Assembly (NCBI GenBank): GCA_002705265.1
Contig: PAHR01000021.1
Location: 1-64,000 of the forward strand
Source: Pelagibacteraceae bacterium
GTDB taxonomy: Bacteria > Pseudomonadota > Alphaproteobacteria > HIMB59
Length of the DNA stretch: 64,000 bases
Reading direction: 5' to 3'
The notes beneath the pieces are model-generated. The model did no database searches. It was not told the origin of the DNA and worked only from the letters and a program-made list of their open reading frames with translations. This document shows positions 62,798-64,000 of this stretch, piece after piece. Numbering within the stretch: position 1 is the stretch's first letter; each line of letters opens with the position of its first letter. The translations under genes were made by a program, and so were the position numbers.

Positions 62798-63793
62798 ATG
62801 AAATTATTAATAATTTGCACACTATTTATTATTTATGCCTGTGCGCCAACCACACAGCAAACGCCCATTAAAAAGGAAAAACCCACAATTGAAATAGTTC
62901 CACAAGCCCCAGTGGAAATTAAAAACCTAGATAATGTCATTGTAGTCTTGGATGAAAACAAAACATCCCAAAAGTTATTTTTTGAAGAATTTACTAATTC
63001 CAATTTAATTACCGAACTAGATAAAAAAATTATATTTTATTATGACATAGAAGAAATCACGGACGAAAAGATAAATAATACTATTATAATCGGCCCCAAT
63101 AAGTCAGATAAGCTCATACTGTTAAAAGAAAAATTAGGCAATAACAATTTAATATTAAGTCTTACAAATGACCTAACTCTAAAAAGGCAATTCAACGAAG
63201 ACCAAATTATTTTTTTAGGAATGTCACCTTTTTTTCACGTAGCAAAATTAAAACAAGAATTATTTGCCTCAACATCAGTTGCGGTTTTATACAAGCAAAG
63301 TTTTTATGGAGTTAGAATAAATAATTATCTTAAAAAATTATATATAGGTAAATACATAAAATCATCGCCTTATACCGAAGAGCCACAAGATATTATTTTT
63401 TCAATTAAAGCACTTGGTGATTTAGCCCAGTATGACAATGTCATTCTGATTGATGACACAATGGTTTACAAAAACGTTCTAACTAATCTTGCATCACAAG
63501 ATACAATTTACCCTTATAATAAAATTTATTTAATTGATAATTTTTTAGAGCAGAGGAACTCTATATCTAGTTTCTATAATCAAATTAACAGAGCAAATAT
63601 TTCAAATATTGATTTAAAATCAGCAAAAGATCCGCATAGAGAGTTTTTTTATCGCGCATCTGTAAATATGGCTATTTCAATTGCGCACGAAATTATTAAA
63701 ACAAAAGAGTTCTCCAAAATAGTTTATTCTGACCAACTGGGGTTTTTAGAAGTAAAAGACCTTACAATAAATTATCCAATAAAATTTGACTAA
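62798..63793 (+). CDS. LpoA/LppC-like lipoprotein (penicillin-binding protein activator)
   Basis: The protein (about 331 residues) has a lipoprotein signal (MKLLIICTLFIIYAC) and a region resembling the periplasmic-binding-protein fold of LpoA/LppC. In gammaproteobacteria LpoA activates PBP1a from the outer membrane. ATG at 62798 is used because it begins the signal peptide; the track start at 62756 only adds residues antisense to rsmI. Similarity is at family and position level: it is divergent from rsmI as in many proteobacteria. The N-terminal TPR domain of E. coli LpoA is missing, as usual in alphaproteobacteria. It overlaps the rdgB-like gene tail-to-tail by 32 nt. Confidence 0.78.
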   Translation: MKLLIICTLFIIYACAPTTQQTPIKKEKPTIEIVPQAPVEIKNLDNVIVVLDENKTSQKLFFEEFTNSNLITELDKKIIFYYDIEEITDEKINNTIIIGPNKSDKLILLKEKLGNNNLILSLTNDLTLKRQFNEDQIIFLGMSPFFHVAKLKQELFASTSVAVLYKQSFYGVRINNYLKKLYIGKYIKSSPYTEEPQDIIFSIKALGDLAQYDNVILIDDTMVYKNVLTNLASQDTIYPYNKIYLIDNFLEQRNSISSFYNQINRANISNIDLKSAKDPHREFFYRASVNMAISIAHEIIKTKEFSKIVYSDQLGFLEVKDLTINYPIKFD

Positions 63794-64000
63794 TTTTTTT
63801 TTTAAAATCTAAAAAAGCAAAATATCTGTGGGATAAAATTAGTTTTTCAATTTTTTCCATTTCAGCAAATGTTTTTTTGTGCCCTTTTGGGACAAAAAAA
63901 GGATCAAATCCGAAGCCGTTATGACCTCTTTTATTTTTTATAATCTTTCCCTCTACCATTCCATTAGCTGATATTTCATTATCTTTATCTAAATAATTTA
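63762..64000 (-). CDS. rdgB: RdgB/HAM1-family non-canonical purine NTP pyrophosphatase, 5' part outside window
   Basis: Only the C-terminal third is visible. The frame is open through the window edge (codons upstream of the track's ATG at 63959 read NYLDKDNEISANG without a stop), so 63959 is not the real start. VEGKIIKNKRGHNGFGFDPFF, KTFAEM and LSHRYFAF are the conserved C-terminal blocks of the family, which hydrolyses ITP, XTP and dITP. The end overlaps the LpoA-like gene tail-to-tail. Confidence 0.92.
   Translation of the reverse strand, partial: NYLDKDNEISANGMVEGKIIKNKRGHNGFGFDPFFVPKGHKKTFAEMEKIEKLILSHRYFAFLDFKKKISQILLDNLL

Noticed and set aside
1-64000. CRISPR arrays, insertion sequences, prophage or integron structures
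   Set aside because: No spaced direct repeats, transposase or integrase-like proteins, or attachment-type duplications were seen; the accessory-looking part is made of metabolic operons.

Overview
The window is AT-rich, tightly packed bacterial chromosome. Gene content and gene order point to a small-genome marine alphaproteobacterium of the SAR11-like / HIMB59 (AEGEAN-169) type. The evidence is the alphaproteobacterial blocks DUF3576-leuS-lptE, parB-parA-rsmG-mnmG-mnmE-rho, maf-aroE-coaE-dnaQ-Tim44-like-Smr, hslVU and hisBHAF, the very low GC, the overlapping genes, and the heavy investment in ABC importers for small carbohydrates. The lineage name is an inference from general knowledge; no 16S or search was available.

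Layout. 1-573: the edge of a small ferredoxin-fold protein and tRNA-Gly(GCC). 573-13,258: a sulfotransferase, then polyol/sugar system A. System A has a leftward operon (Tat-type binding protein, SDR, FGGY kinase, glycerol-1-phosphate-dehydrogenase-like enzyme, MalK-type ATPase, RhaD-SDR fusion) and a divergent rightward operon (one MalF-type and two tandem MalG-type permeases, DeoR regulator). 13,255-27,331: system B, one leftward run of 14 almost gapless genes. It holds a second Tat-type binding protein, two permeases, two non-identical ATPases, an EryA-like kinase, a 2-hydroxyacid dehydrogenase, two class II aldolases, a D-ribulokinase-type kinase, a NagD-like HAD phosphatase, an SDR, a GpsA-like dehydrogenase and an RpiB-type isomerase. 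Rightward from its promoter region lie a second glycerol-1-phosphate-dehydrogenase-like gene and glpD. Together these look like import, phosphorylation, oxidation, isomerisation and aldol cleavage of polyols; the substrate cannot be fixed from sequence.

30,320-41,157: housekeeping and envelope genes (cnoX, a Lon-N protein, a Ubi-type hydroxylase, ftsK, a wHTH protein with a degenerate receiver, a LolA-like protein, a YggS protein), a sulfotransferase-fold pair of which one seems to be a pseudoenzyme, and a highly expressed porin with its own promoter and terminator.

41,171-56,455: a region that looks like the replication-origin domain. leuS-lptE-(holA-like) run towards parB-parA; a near-consensus parS site covers the mnmG start; rho and maf diverge from a 240-nt intergenic region with a 42-nt pure A/T run and two near-match DnaA boxes, the best oriC candidate. 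56,445-64,000: hslVU, hisBHAF-HIT, and an rsmI / lpoA-like / dolP-like neighbourhood, ending in a partial rdgB-like gene. No CRISPR array, insertion sequence or prophage was seen, and no gap above 300 nt lacks a gene or RNA.
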